Assembly: GCF_001269905.1 (NCBI RefSeq)
Contig: NZ_LHVK01000028.1
Location: forward strand, 1-46,442
Source of the DNA: Pseudomonas corrugata
GTDB lineage: Bacteria; Pseudomonadota; Gammaproteobacteria; Pseudomonadales; Pseudomonadaceae
Length of the DNA stretch: 46,442 nucleotides
Direction: 5' to 3'
Position numbers and translations under genes: made by a program. The first letter of the stretch is position 1. The number at the start of each line of letters is the position of its first letter. The notes under the pieces were generated by a model. That model was not told the DNA's origin, ran no database searches, and saw only the letters and a list, made by a program, of their open reading frames with translations. Positions 26,542 through 33,861 of this stretch are shown piece after piece.

Positions 26542-27288
26542 ATGAGCACTCACACATTGAACGGTAAAGTCGCCTTGATCCAGGGCGGTTCCCGCGGCAT
26601 CGGCGCCGCCATCGTCAAGCGTTTGGCCGCAGAAGGCGCCGCAGTGGCCTTCACTTATGTCAGCTCAGCCGCCAAGGCTGAAGAACTGCAGAACAGCATC
26701 ACGGCAACGGGCGGCAAAGCCCTGGCGATCAAAGCCGACAGCGCCGACGCCGATGCCATCCGCAACGCCGTCGAAGCGACTGCCAAGGCGTTCGGCGGGC
26801 TGGACATCCTGGTCAATAACGCTGGCGTCCTGGCGATGGCACCGCTGGACGAGTTCAAGCTTGAGGACTTCGACCAGACTCTGGCCGTCAACGTACGCAG
26901 TGTGTTCATCGCCACCCAGGCTGCCGCGCGCCACATGACCGAAGGCGGTCGGGTGATCAACATCGGCAGTACCAACGCCGACCGCATGCCCTTTGCCGGC
27001 GGAGCCCCTTACGCCATGAGCAAATCCGCACTGGTGGGCCTGACCAAAGGCCTGGCCCGTGACCTGGGTCCTCGGGGCATCACAGTCAACAACGTACAGC
27101 CTGGCCCGGTCGACACCGACATGAACCCGGCCGACGGCGACTTCGCGTCCAGCCTGACTTCACTGATGGCCGTCGGGCGTTACGGCAAGGTCGACGAAAT
27201 CGCCAGCTTCGTCGCCTACCTGGCAGGCCCGGAAGCGGCCTATATTACCGGCGCCAGCCTGACCATCGACGGTGGTTTCGGGGCTTGA
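26542..27288 (+). CDS. SDR-family oxidoreductase, BdcA-like
   Basis: A 248-residue classical SDR with the cofactor loop GGSRGIG, NNAG at the end of strand 4, and the intact catalytic Ser-Tyr-Lys in IGSTNADRMPFAGGAPYAMS followed by K. The last 60 residues (VQPGPVDTDMNPADGDF..., then GPEAAYITGASLTIDGGFGA) closely resemble E. coli BdcA, an SDR reported to affect biofilm dispersal by binding cyclic-di-GMP. Whether this protein does so is unknown. The start at 26542 follows TTTTGGAGAACATC. It is divergent from a LysR gene and closed by a strong terminator. Confidence 0.88.
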   Translation: MSTHTLNGKVALIQGGSRGIGAAIVKRLAAEGAAVAFTYVSSAAKAEELQNSITATGGKALAIKADSADADAIRNAVEATAKAFGGLDILVNNAGVLAMAPLDEFKLEDFDQTLAVNVRSVFIATQAAARHMTEGGRVINIGSTNADRMPFAGGAPYAMSKSALVGLTKGLARDLGPRGITVNNVQPGPVDTDMNPADGDFASSLTSLMAVGRYGKVDEIASFVAYLAGPEAAYITGASLTIDGGFGA

Positions 27289-27300
27289 TCCGGGCATGAA

Positions 27301-27336
27301 AAACGCCGGTCAGGGCTTCAACCCTGACCGGCGTTT
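27301..27336. terminator. strong bidirectional terminator hairpin
   Basis: A perfect 15-bp stem: AAACGCCGGTCAGGG (27301-27315) pairs with its exact complement (27322-27336) around the loop CTTCAA. It lies between the convergent SDR and HAD genes. The A/T ends of the stem give short U-tracts in both directions. Confidence 0.88.
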
Positions 27337-27356
27337 CGTTGCGTCACAGCCGGTCT

Positions 27357-28052
27357 TCAGACCCGCTCCAGCTCCGGCAGGCCACAGAGCCCCGGCTGGA
27401 ACATTTTCAGCGAACGGATGATCCCGTCGGCGTGGGCATATTTTTCATCGGCCATGGCCGGATCCGGGATGGCGATGGCCGTCATGCCCGCCGCCTTCGC
27501 GGCCGTGACGCCGAACGGAGAATCCTCGAACACAAGGCAATCAAGAGGATCAACGCCCAGTCGACGGGCCGCTACGAGAAAGATATCCGGTGCAGGTTTG
27601 GCCGCCCCCACTTCCGGATCGTCTGCCGTGACGATGAAGTCGAACAGCGCGAACCAGTCCCGGTGCAGGGTGGTTTTCAAGGCGAAGGTATGGCGTGATG
27701 AGCTGGTACCTACCGCGATGGGCACGCCACTGGCCTTGAAATGCCGCACCAACTCCTCGGCGCCCGGCATCGCCAGGGCATGGGGGAAACGCTCGCGCAT
27801 CAGCGGCTCGCGGATCACCAGGAACTCCTCCGCAGTGATCGGTAGCTCCAGCGCCCGGACCACATAGCGTGCCAGATCCCCGGCACCCCGACCGATGATG
27901 TTCTGCTTGACGCTCCAGTCGAACGTGCGCCCGTAGCGCTCGGCGATGATGGAAGTGACCTCGGTATAGATGCCCTCGGTGTCCAGCAGCAGCCCATCCA
28001 TGTCGAAAATCACGGCCTTGATCGGGCCAAACTCTTTCAGCGGTGCATTCAT
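27357..28052 (-). CDS. HAD-superfamily sugar-phosphatase-like hydrolase
   Basis: A 231-residue haloacid-dehalogenase-fold phosphatase. Motif I is VIFDMDGLLLDTEG (nucleophile Asp17 and general acid Asp19), motif II VGTSSSRHTF, motif III the Lys in GAAKPAPDIF, and motif IV CLVFEDSPFGVTAAK. The helical cap between motifs I and II, and the DMDGLLLDTE start, place it with the beta-phosphoglucomutase / pseudouridine-5'-phosphatase-like group (HDHD1 type). The true substrate is unknown. It is convergent with the SDR gene. Confidence 0.87.
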   Translation of the reverse strand: MNAPLKEFGPIKAVIFDMDGLLLDTEGIYTEVTSIIAERYGRTFDWSVKQNIIGRGAGDLARYVVRALELPITAEEFLVIREPLMRERFPHALAMPGAEELVRHFKASGVPIAVGTSSSRHTFALKTTLHRDWFALFDFIVTADDPEVGAAKPAPDIFLVAARRLGVDPLDCLVFEDSPFGVTAAKAAGMTAIAIPDPAMADEKYAHADGIIRSLKMFQPGLCGLPELERV

Positions 28053-28183
28053 CGCATCTGATCCGTTATCAACACAACATTCCAGGGATGGCTCAGGTGC
28101 GACCGAGCAACGTGTTCACCTTAAAGGATTCAGCAGAATAGCGAGAGGGGCCAGGAAGAGGCAACGGGAAATCGTACGGACAT

Positions 28184-28298
28184 CCCGTAGGAGCTGTCGA
28201 GCATAGCGAGGCTGCGATCTTTTGATCCTGATCTTCCCAAAACTTGTGAACATAGGGAAAAGATCGCAGCCTCGCTACGCTCGACAGCTCCTACCGGG
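28184..28298. repeat. inverted repeat pair, fourth family
   Basis: GTAGGAGCTGTCGAGCATAG (from 28187) and an inverted copy ending near 28296 share the core GAGCTGTCGAGC...GCGAGGCTGCGATCTTTT. Each arm is about 40 bp with a single substitution, and the spacer is about 30 bp. It is a further extragenic hairpin family in this window, located between the HAD gene and the Ser/Gly-rich protein gene. Confidence 0.85.
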
Positions 28299-28314
28299 TT
28301 CCATCAGGACGTGG

Positions 28315-28665
28315 TCATTGGCTTGAGCTGCTGGAACCGCCCGAGCCACTGCCACTGCTACCGGAACCGGTTCCGCTACTGGAGGAATCGCCGCCCATGG
28401 TGCTGCTGCCGCTGGTGGAGCCGCTTCCGGTGCCGGGGTTCGTGCTGCTGCCGTTGGCGTCGCCACCGTTACCGCCGCTCACGGAACCAGGCGGTAGCGC
28501 GTTGCCGTTGGCGTCGGAGGTGCCGCCGGCATCCATCTGTGTGGAGGGTGGCATGCCGCCTTTATCTACGGGAGGGCTGCCGCCCGAAGACTGGGCGACA
28601 GCTACCAATGAACTGACTGAAAGAATTCCGGCAAGGGTCAGTGCCGTCATGTTTGACTTCATCAT
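28315..28665 (-). CDS. exported Gly/Ser-rich low-complexity protein
   Basis: A 116-residue protein with a Sec signal peptide (MMKSNMTALTLAGILSVSSL, cleavage near VAVAQ-SSGG). The remainder is low complexity: a Pro/Asp/Gly segment, then almost pure Gly/Ser/Thr. An AAAGGAG ribosome site lies seven bases before a tandem ATG-ATG start. No catalytic motif is present. It is probably secreted or periplasmic and disordered. The codon choice at the serines and glycines is GC-rich and regular, so frameshift artefacts are unlikely. Function unknown. Confidence 0.7.
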   Translation of the reverse strand: MMKSNMTALTLAGILSVSSLVAVAQSSGGSPPVDKGGMPPSTQMDAGGTSDANGNALPPGSVSGGNGGDANGSSTNPGTGSGSTSGSSTMGGDSSSSGTGSGSSGSGSGGSSSSSQ

Positions 28666-28751
28666 GGTGAGTCTCCTTTTCGAAGTACCTACCTGATGTG
28701 GCAACCTGGGCGTGCAGATGGTGCCAGGAAATCGACAGGCGGCCCGGGCCG

Positions 28752-29051
28752 TCAGCTCGGCTTGCTGGAGGCATCGTCACCGGCGATATCCGGATCATCC
28801 GGGCTCGCCTCGACATCATCGTCCTCGCTGGACAGCGGCTCTGCGCCGCTATCGTCATCCGGCGGCCGCTGGTCGCGGTCCAGGGAATTGGTTGGCGAGG
28901 GCAGCGGGTATTCCGGGGTTTCGTCTTCGGTCTCGATCAAGGGAACCAGAGCATCATCCATCAGCGAACCGGGGTCTTCATTGCCCGGATCATTGAGGGA
29001 AGGCAGACCCGACGAGCCTTTTTCTTCCTTGCCTTCGGTTTCCGGCGTCAT
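28752..29051 (-). CDS. small acidic disordered protein
   Basis: A 99-residue, very acidic protein (MTPETEGKEEKG..., many Asp/Glu/Pro/Ser, ending DPDIAGDDASSKPS). It has no signal peptide, membrane segment or known domain and is probably intrinsically disordered. The ATG at 29051 follows GCGAGGTGTGCC. It lies about 90 bp upstream of the Gly/Ser-rich gene on the same strand. It resembles short conserved Pseudomonas hypothetical proteins that I cannot name further. Confidence 0.6.
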   Translation of the reverse strand: MTPETEGKEEKGSSGLPSLNDPGNEDPGSLMDDALVPLIETEDETPEYPLPSPTNSLDRDQRPPDDDSGAEPLSSEDDDVEASPDDPDIAGDDASSKPS

Positions 29052-29156
29052 GGCACACCTCGCATTGCAAATGGATGTATCAATTCGAGGCGGAGGGACA
29101 GTAAACGTTCCGACAAATACCAGGAAAGGAAAAAATCGGCACAAGGCCCAAAAACC

Positions 29157-29247
29157 GTGGGAGCAAAACTTGCACGCGATAGCGGTAAGTCAGTCAGCAA
29201 CAACGTTGACCGACCTGCCGCTATCGCGAGCAAGCTTTGCTCCCACA
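29157..29247. repeat. diverged REPIN
   Basis: GTGGGAGCAAAACTTGCACG... (from 29157) and TATCGCGAGCAAGCTTTGCT... (to 29247) are inverted, partly diverged copies of the GTGGGAGCGAG family. The left arm carries several substitutions, making this the most decayed full pair of the family in the window. Confidence 0.8.
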
Positions 29248-29319
29248 AGGTTTGCACCGTTTGATCCTTAACTGACTGGCCTCAGGCACAAGGCCGGGCT
29301 TCCTCAGTCAGACATCGAT

Positions 29320-29727
29320 TCAACGATGCTTTCTCTTATGCTTGTGCTTCTTGCCGGAATGACCATCGTTGTCATTGGACAGGTTGCTGCCCAACGCACC
29401 ACCCGCCGCGCCACCGATCCCCGCGCCGATGGTCGAACCGGCGGAACCGCCCAGGCGATTACCGACAATCGAACCACCGGCCGAACCCAGGCCGCCACCA
29501 ATGGCTGCTTCCGTACGACTGCCCTTGCGAGCCCCCACCGCACTGCCAGCTGCGCCGCCGACACCGGCACCAATCGCAGCGCCTGTGCTGCCGCCCATCT
29601 GTTGGCCGACCACATTACCCAATACACCGCCCAGGCCACCGCCGATTGCAGCGGTACCATCGCCAGCCGCCATCACACCTTGGGCGACCACCAACCCAAG
29701 CACCAGGGTGGACAAAGTCAAACGCAT
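29320..29727 (-). CDS. glycine-zipper exported protein with basic tail
   Basis: A 135-residue protein with a Sec signal peptide (MRLTLSTLVLGLVVAQGVMA, cleavage near AGD). A series of glycine-zipper repeats follows (GGGLGGVLGNVVGQQMGGST, GAGVGGAAGSAVGARKGS and similar), and the C-terminus is rich in His and Lys (GKKHKHKRKHR). Glycine zippers form tightly packed membrane-inserting helices. The start at 29727 follows TTGAGGTTTTTATC. The basic tail could bind nucleic acid, metal or acidic surfaces. Function unknown. Confidence 0.72.
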   Translation of the reverse strand: MRLTLSTLVLGLVVAQGVMAAGDGTAAIGGGLGGVLGNVVGQQMGGSTGAAIGAGVGGAAGSAVGARKGSRTEAAIGGGLGSAGGSIVGNRLGGSAGSTIGAGIGGAAGGALGSNLSNDNDGHSGKKHKHKRKHR

Positions 29728-30137
29728 GATAAAAACCTCAAGAATGCCGCATCGGGAGAGATGGCCGGTGCGCGCGGGCGCGAGTCTACGCCAAACGGCA
29801 TCAACCATGCTGCTTGGACAACGAACGCAAGGGGAGTTTTATGACAGGCAAAAAAAAGCCCGCTGGGGAAACGGGCAGGTACTGCTTTCTAACGGATGAG
29901 CTAAGCCTACGTTCCTGAGTGTGAAAGAAACGTGAAAGACATCGCTCGTAGGAAAAAAAGTAAACGTATCTGCATCGCAGACAAGAATAGTCTGAAGCGA
30001 GGGGGAACTCGCCCCAGCCAGGCGGCATAGCGGAGCGTCTTGTGAGTGCCAGGCCCCAAACAGGAGAGGCTCCCTCGCCACAGGCTCATCCAATTTGAAT
30101 GAACAGTATGTGTCTTCAGTGGCGGGGCTGTGCCGAA
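29728..30137. other. 410-bp gap: one terminator, decayed repeat
   Basis: No convincing gene is seen. The stretch holds the minus-strand terminator at 29851-29876 and, at about 29995-30085, a decayed inverted pair (GCGAGGGGGAACTC and GGCTCCCTCGCCACA) related to the second REP family at 19239. Confidence 0.5.
29851..29876 (-). terminator. Rho-independent terminator
   Basis: On the minus strand GCCCG (29872-29876) and CGGGC (29858-29862) form a stem with a 9-nt loop, followed by seven T residues (29857-29851). It would end transcripts coming from the small gene at 30138-30323. Confidence 0.75.
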
Positions 30138-30323
30138 CTATTTGCGGGCAGGTACCCTGGGCAGGAACTTGGCCTTTTCCCCTCGCTGCACCTTTGCAAC
30201 CTTCGTCCGGATGGACTTGATCGGTTCGTCGCCAAAATCCGAGCGATACGCCGATTGACCACACTGCAGCCCTTCATTGATCGGATAGGTGGCTTCGCTT
30301 TCCTCGCTGTACGTTGCTCCCAT
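30138..30323 (-). CDS. small conserved hypothetical protein
   Basis: A 61-residue soluble protein (MGATYSEESEATYPINEGLQ..., ending KFLPRVPARK) with an acidic N-terminal half and a basic C-terminal half. I chose the ATG at 30323 because AAGGGG lies eight bases upstream. In-frame ATGs at 30329 and 30341 are possible but have poorer spacing. No known motif. It is followed by a terminator about 260 bp downstream on the same strand. It is on the same strand as, and downstream of, the histidine kinase gene. Confidence 0.6.
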   Translation of the reverse strand: MGATYSEESEATYPINEGLQCGQSAYRSDFGDEPIKSIRTKVAKVQRGEKAKFLPRVPARK

Positions 30324-30480
30324 CGCCATTCCCCTTTTCATCGAGATCGATACCGGCATCAACCGATTACCTGAACAATATCGACCTTCTCGGCCTTGAG
30401 ACTAGTCGGTCATCAACAGACCGCACGACCACGCAAGCGCGGCCCGACGAATGGAAACCACTGTTTCAAAAGGGAAACAC

Positions 30481-32670
30481 TCAATCGGCGGCGCGCATCG
30501 TCCGGCTTAGAATCCGCGAAACCTGGTCAGCAGAGTAAGGTTTGGACAAGAACTCAAAACCTTCGTGACCGCTATGGGCCAGCTCCTCGCTGTAGCCCGA
30601 CGTAAGGACCACCGGCAAGTCCTTGCGGCGCTGACGCAGCTCCCGGGCCAGCGCGATGCCACCGATGCCTGGCATGACCACATCGGAAAATATCGCATCG
30701 AATGCAGCAGCGTCCGGACCGGCCATTTCCAGCGCGTCCTCGGCGTTGGTCGCCCAGGCGGTTTCGTACCCCAGATCCTGCAGGATCTGGTTGGCAAAAC
30801 GCCCTACCTCCAGGTTGTCTTCCACGATCAACACTCGGCGCCTGCCCTTTTCCAGTATCAGGTGCGTGGTTTCTTCTCTGGTAGGTTCATGCCGCTTTTC
30901 GGCTTCGACTTCCGGCAGGTACAAGGTAAACGCGGTGCCCTCCCCGACAACGGTCGAAACGTCGACATTGCCGCCGGACTGTTTGGCAAAACCGAACACC
31001 TGGGACAACCCCAGCCCCGTGCCCTTGCCCACCTCCTTGGTGGTGAAGAAGGGTTCGAAAATGTGTTCGAGGTCTTGCGCGGCAATGCCGGTACCGGTGT
31101 CCGCCAGGGTTACCGCGACAAAGGGCTGGCCGGAGCCCGCATGGCCACGAATCGGCGGCATGCCTTCGCCGCAGCTGAGTCGAAGCCACAATGTGCCCTG
31201 GCAATTCATGGCATCCCGGGCATTCAAGGCCATGTTGATCAGGGCCGTTTCAAACTGGCTCAGGTCCGCACGTATGAAACAAGGGCGGTCGCACAACTCG
31301 ACCTTGACCTGCATCCGCGCCCCCGTAATGGTTTCCAGCATGTCTCCCAGACTCTGCACCTGCTTGCCGACATTGATGACTTCCGGTTTCAACGGCTGGC
31401 GCCGGGCAAATGCCAGTAGCTGACTGGTCAGCTTGGCGGCACGGTCCACCGTTTCGGACACCGCCGTCATGTAGCGCTGGCGGCGCTCATTGGGTAAATC
31501 GGGCATGCGCAGAAAGTCGACGGAGGACCGGATGATCGTCAGCAGGTTGTTGAAATCATGGGCCACACCGCCGGTGAGCTGGCCGATCGCCTCGAGTTTT
31601 TGCGACTGACGCAGCGCAGCTTCCGTCTGTTTCAAGCGCATGCTGCGTTCCTCGACCCGCTGCTCAAGCGTTGCATTCAACTCGGCCAGGGCCGCCAGGC
31701 CTTCACGCACGGCGGCGTCCGCACGGGCACGCTCGATATGGGCCCAGGATCGCTCGGTGACTTCCTTGAGCAGCGCCAGATCGTAGGCAGACCAGTAACG
31801 GGGCTTTTGGTCATGGATCGCCATCAGCGCCGTCAACCGCCCACCCTTGATCAGCGGCACGCAAATGGTCGCCGCGATCCCAAGGAGCTGGAACGTCGCC
31901 GCCTCCTGCGGCGCCAGCTCCGCCAGGTTGTCGTTGACCACCAATGCCTTGCCGGCGCGAAGATGAGAGATGGCCAGTCGGCCGAAGTCCGCTAACCGAT
32001 AGTGCCCGACAATACTGGGCGAACCCGCCCTGGCCCAGTCGCCGCGAATCGTGAAGCCATCTTCATCTTCATCCATGTCGGCATAGGCGCAATTGGACAG
32101 GTTCAAGTGCGCCGCCAGAATTCGTGTAGTGGCCGCCATGATGGCCTGCGGATCAGTGACGTTGGCCACAGCAGTACCGATGGCATCCAGCACAGCCAGG
32201 CGCTGGTTCATGAACACCGTCGAGGTCGTCTCGGTAACGGTATCCAGCATGCCCACGACCTTGCCGAACTGGTCACGGATGGGGCTGTAGCAGAACGTGA
32301 AATAGGCTTGCTCGGGGCCCTCACCGCGTTCGATGACGAGGGGGAAATTCTCGATATAGGTCGCCTGCCCATCGAAGGCAGCCTGCACGATCGGCCCGAT
32401 CTCGCTCCAGGCTTCCCGCCAGACTTCATCGAACCGCCGCCCCAGTGCATCGGGCTTATTACCGAGAATGGGCACGAAAGCATCGTTGTACAACATGATC
32501 AGGTCCGGCCCCCACACAATGGCTTGGGGAAAGTGGGAGGCGAGGCTGAGGGCCACGGTGGTCTTGAGTACATCGGGCCACTGCGCCGGCAACCCAAGGG
32601 GCGTACTCGCCCAATCATGGCGCCGCACCCGTTCGGCCATTTCCCCATAGCTTTGCAGCCAGTCTGTCAT
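30481..32670 (-). CDS. hybrid sensor histidine kinase (PAS-GAF-HK-REC)
   Basis: A 729-residue soluble kinase with no transmembrane segment. A PAS-like domain (about 30-150; IVWGPDLIMLYNDAFVPILG) precedes a GAF domain (about 155-320). A short coiled coil follows (about 320-360). The H-box is GGVAHDFNNLLTII with His371, and the ATPase has N-box INMALNARDAM and G-boxes ADTGTGIA and GKGTGLGL. A C-terminal receiver (about 610-725) has phospho-acceptor Asp663 in FSDVVMPG. The start at 32670 follows AGAAGGATC. The signal is unknown. The fused receiver suggests a phosphorelay or feedback role. Confidence 0.92.
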   Translation of the reverse strand: MTDWLQSYGEMAERVRRHDWASTPLGLPAQWPDVLKTTVALSLASHFPQAIVWGPDLIMLYNDAFVPILGNKPDALGRRFDEVWREAWSEIGPIVQAAFDGQATYIENFPLVIERGEGPEQAYFTFCYSPIRDQFGKVVGMLDTVTETTSTVFMNQRLAVLDAIGTAVANVTDPQAIMAATTRILAAHLNLSNCAYADMDEDEDGFTIRGDWARAGSPSIVGHYRLADFGRLAISHLRAGKALVVNDNLAELAPQEAATFQLLGIAATICVPLIKGGRLTALMAIHDQKPRYWSAYDLALLKEVTERSWAHIERARADAAVREGLAALAELNATLEQRVEERSMRLKQTEAALRQSQKLEAIGQLTGGVAHDFNNLLTIIRSSVDFLRMPDLPNERRQRYMTAVSETVDRAAKLTSQLLAFARRQPLKPEVINVGKQVQSLGDMLETITGARMQVKVELCDRPCFIRADLSQFETALINMALNARDAMNCQGTLWLRLSCGEGMPPIRGHAGSGQPFVAVTLADTGTGIAAQDLEHIFEPFFTTKEVGKGTGLGLSQVFGFAKQSGGNVDVSTVVGEGTAFTLYLPEVEAEKRHEPTREETTHLILEKGRRRVLIVEDNLEVGRFANQILQDLGYETAWATNAEDALEMAGPDAAAFDAIFSDVVMPGIGGIALARELRQRRKDLPVVLTSGYSEELAHSGHEGFEFLSKPYSADQVSRILSRTMRAAD

Positions 32671-32788
32671 TGCGTTAGATCCTTCTGCCGCCCATTCAGT
32701 CGAGGTACGAAGCGCTCCGGCTTCAGACCGGTGCGTATTATCCCGTTGAGTGTGGGAATGTGCGACGGATTCTGAAGGACAAAACGGA

Positions 32789-32905
32789 TTAAATCGTGGG
32801 GGCGTGGCAGAGATGGCTGATAGGCCTACGGTGATGTCCTACATATCTTGGGATAATCGAGTTGGCGCACCGTGAACGGCCAACAAAAAGCTTCGCATAC
32901 GCCAT
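32789..32905 (-). CDS. possible 38-residue ORF with strong ribosome site
   Basis: A short open frame (MAYAKLFVGRSRCANSIIPR...) preceded by TAGGAGG with a five-base spacer, one of the best Shine-Dalgarno matches in the window. The product is basic, with three His and two Cys in its second half. It ends 118 bp before the histidine kinase gene on the same strand, so it could be a leader peptide or an independent small protein. No homologue is recognised. Confidence 0.4.
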   Translation of the reverse strand: MAYAKLFVGRSRCANSIIPRYVGHHRRPISHLCHAPTI

Positions 32906-32975
32906 GGCAACCTCCTACATAACATTGGGAATCGTCTGCCGAATCAACCCCTTGTGTCATTTTTGCCGTGGCGAC

Positions 32976-33205
32976 TATAGTTTTGGCGTCGTCCAGATGG
33001 CGACCGGGTTTGGCGACCCGTAGTGGGATGCGAAAGCGCTTGCTTGTTGCAGGCGCTCTTGCATCTGTAGAGTTGTCGTTATGGCAGCTGTACGCGGGAG
33101 ACCTTCGGGTCTGCCGGCTTCCACTCCGGTTCGCCAACCTGCGTACAGTTGCCACCCATTCGTTTGGCGACGATTGGTGGCGAAACTTACCAGTGGAGCT
33201 TACCT
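32976..33205 (+). ncRNA. structured 5' leader RNA of the 33206 gene
   Basis: Downstream of a possible promoter (TTGTGT 32952-32957, 18 bp, TATAGT 32976-32981) lies a leader with several strong hairpins. Hairpin A: AGCGCTTGC (33035-33043) with GCAGGCGCT (33049-33057). Hairpin B: 14-bp outer stem, TGGCAGCTGTACGC (33082-33095) with GCGTACAGTTGCCA (33141-33154), enclosing AGACC-TTCG-GGTCT (33099-33112), a UUCG tetraloop. Hairpin C: 33151-33163 with 33170-33181. B and C share 33151-33154. The gene's ribosome site GGAG is at 33195-33198. A cis-regulatory role is inferred. Confidence 0.6.
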
Positions 33206-33484
33206 ATGAACCGCTACATGAGCCTTACCAGCAACGCCGACGACCAACCCTTATACGTCGACACCACCGCCCCGCTCCACGTACTCCTTGACGCAGCGGG
33301 CTACCGAATCCGAGCCGTCACCCAGTTCCTGGAAAATATCGCGATGCGTGACGAACGCCCTATCGATCCCACGACACTTCAGGATCTGGCGCAGCTTTGC
33401 TGTATATCCCTGCGCGATGGCTGTGATGTGATGGATGTGATTGCACGTCGCCTGGATGCAGCACCCGCGGGGTCTGCTCTGTAA
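33206..33484 (+). CDS. small DUF3077/DUF6124-like protein
   Basis: A 92-residue soluble helical protein. The middle (PLHVLLDAAGYRIRAVTQFL, about residues 22-41) and the following helices resemble the small Pseudomonas proteins filed as DUF3077 or DUF6124, which have an N-terminal 'V.....L..A..LL' pattern. The match is by recollection and is moderate. The ATG at 33206 follows GTGGAGCTTACCT; an earlier in-frame ATG at 33149 lies inside the RNA hairpins and is rejected. It is followed by a terminator. Function unknown. Confidence 0.68.
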   Translation: MNRYMSLTSNADDQPLYVDTTAPLHVLLDAAGYRIRAVTQFLENIAMRDERPIDPTTLQDLAQLCCISLRDGCDVMDVIARRLDAAPAGSAL

Positions 33485-33506
33485 GGCGTGGACATGCTGG
33501 AAACCG

Positions 33507-33532
33507 AAGCCCCCGACTCGAATCAGGGGCTT
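33507..33532. terminator. bidirectional terminator
   Basis: AAGCCCC (33507-33513) and GGGGCTT (33526-33532) form a 7-bp stem around a 12-nt loop. It lies between the convergent genes ending at 33484 and 33537, with short T/A runs on both sides. Confidence 0.75.
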
Positions 33533-33536
33533 TCAT

Positions 33537-33725
33537 TCATAACCAGCCAAACCCCTTGGCCATCATCCCGGCCAGTCCCAGTGAGGCCACGATCAAGGCT
33601 GCGAACAGAACCCTGAAGTCCAGCCTGGTTTCAGTGCGATGTTCCCGCAGGTCCACGCCCATTCCGTTCAGTTCATGCCGGATATATTCGACATGGGTCT
33701 CAAGCTTCACGACACGCGATTCCAT
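33537..33725 (-). CDS. small coiled-coil protein with C-terminal TM helix
   Basis: A 62-residue protein: an amphipathic, charged N-terminal helix (MESRVVKLETHVEYIRHELN) followed by a single transmembrane segment (LFAALIVASLGLAGMMAKGF). The ATG at 33725 follows GGGAGG with six bases of spacing. The layout resembles XhlA-like phage or small membrane-anchored coiled-coil proteins, which often oligomerise. The family is not certain. It is convergent with the small gene at 33206. Confidence 0.65.
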   Translation of the reverse strand: MESRVVKLETHVEYIRHELNGMGVDLREHRTETRLDFRVLFAALIVASLGLAGMMAKGFGWL

Positions 33726-33861
33726 TCCCAACCTCCCAAAGATGCGACCTCATTTCAAGGCCTTAAACGTTGAGATTGCACGATAGCTCTTCTTGGCTTT
33801 GGACGTTTCTGTATGGAAAGTAGGAGGTTTCTTGTATCCGCTGCTCGTGCAACGCCAGACG

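Noticed and set aside
29995..30085. Possible repeat with GCGAGGGGG and CTCCCTCGCC arms
   Set aside because: Too diverged to call as a REP pair; mentioned only as a decayed relative of the 19239 family.
32906..32945. Minus-strand promoter TTGATT-17-TGTTAT before the 38-residue ORF
   Set aside because: The start of transcription would fall inside the ribosome site, so it would not support translation of that ORF.
32826..33155. A 109-codon minus-strand frame through the leader RNA
   Set aside because: It reads antisense through perfect RNA hairpins and lacks a ribosome site at its start; the 38-residue ORF in the other frame has a far better one.
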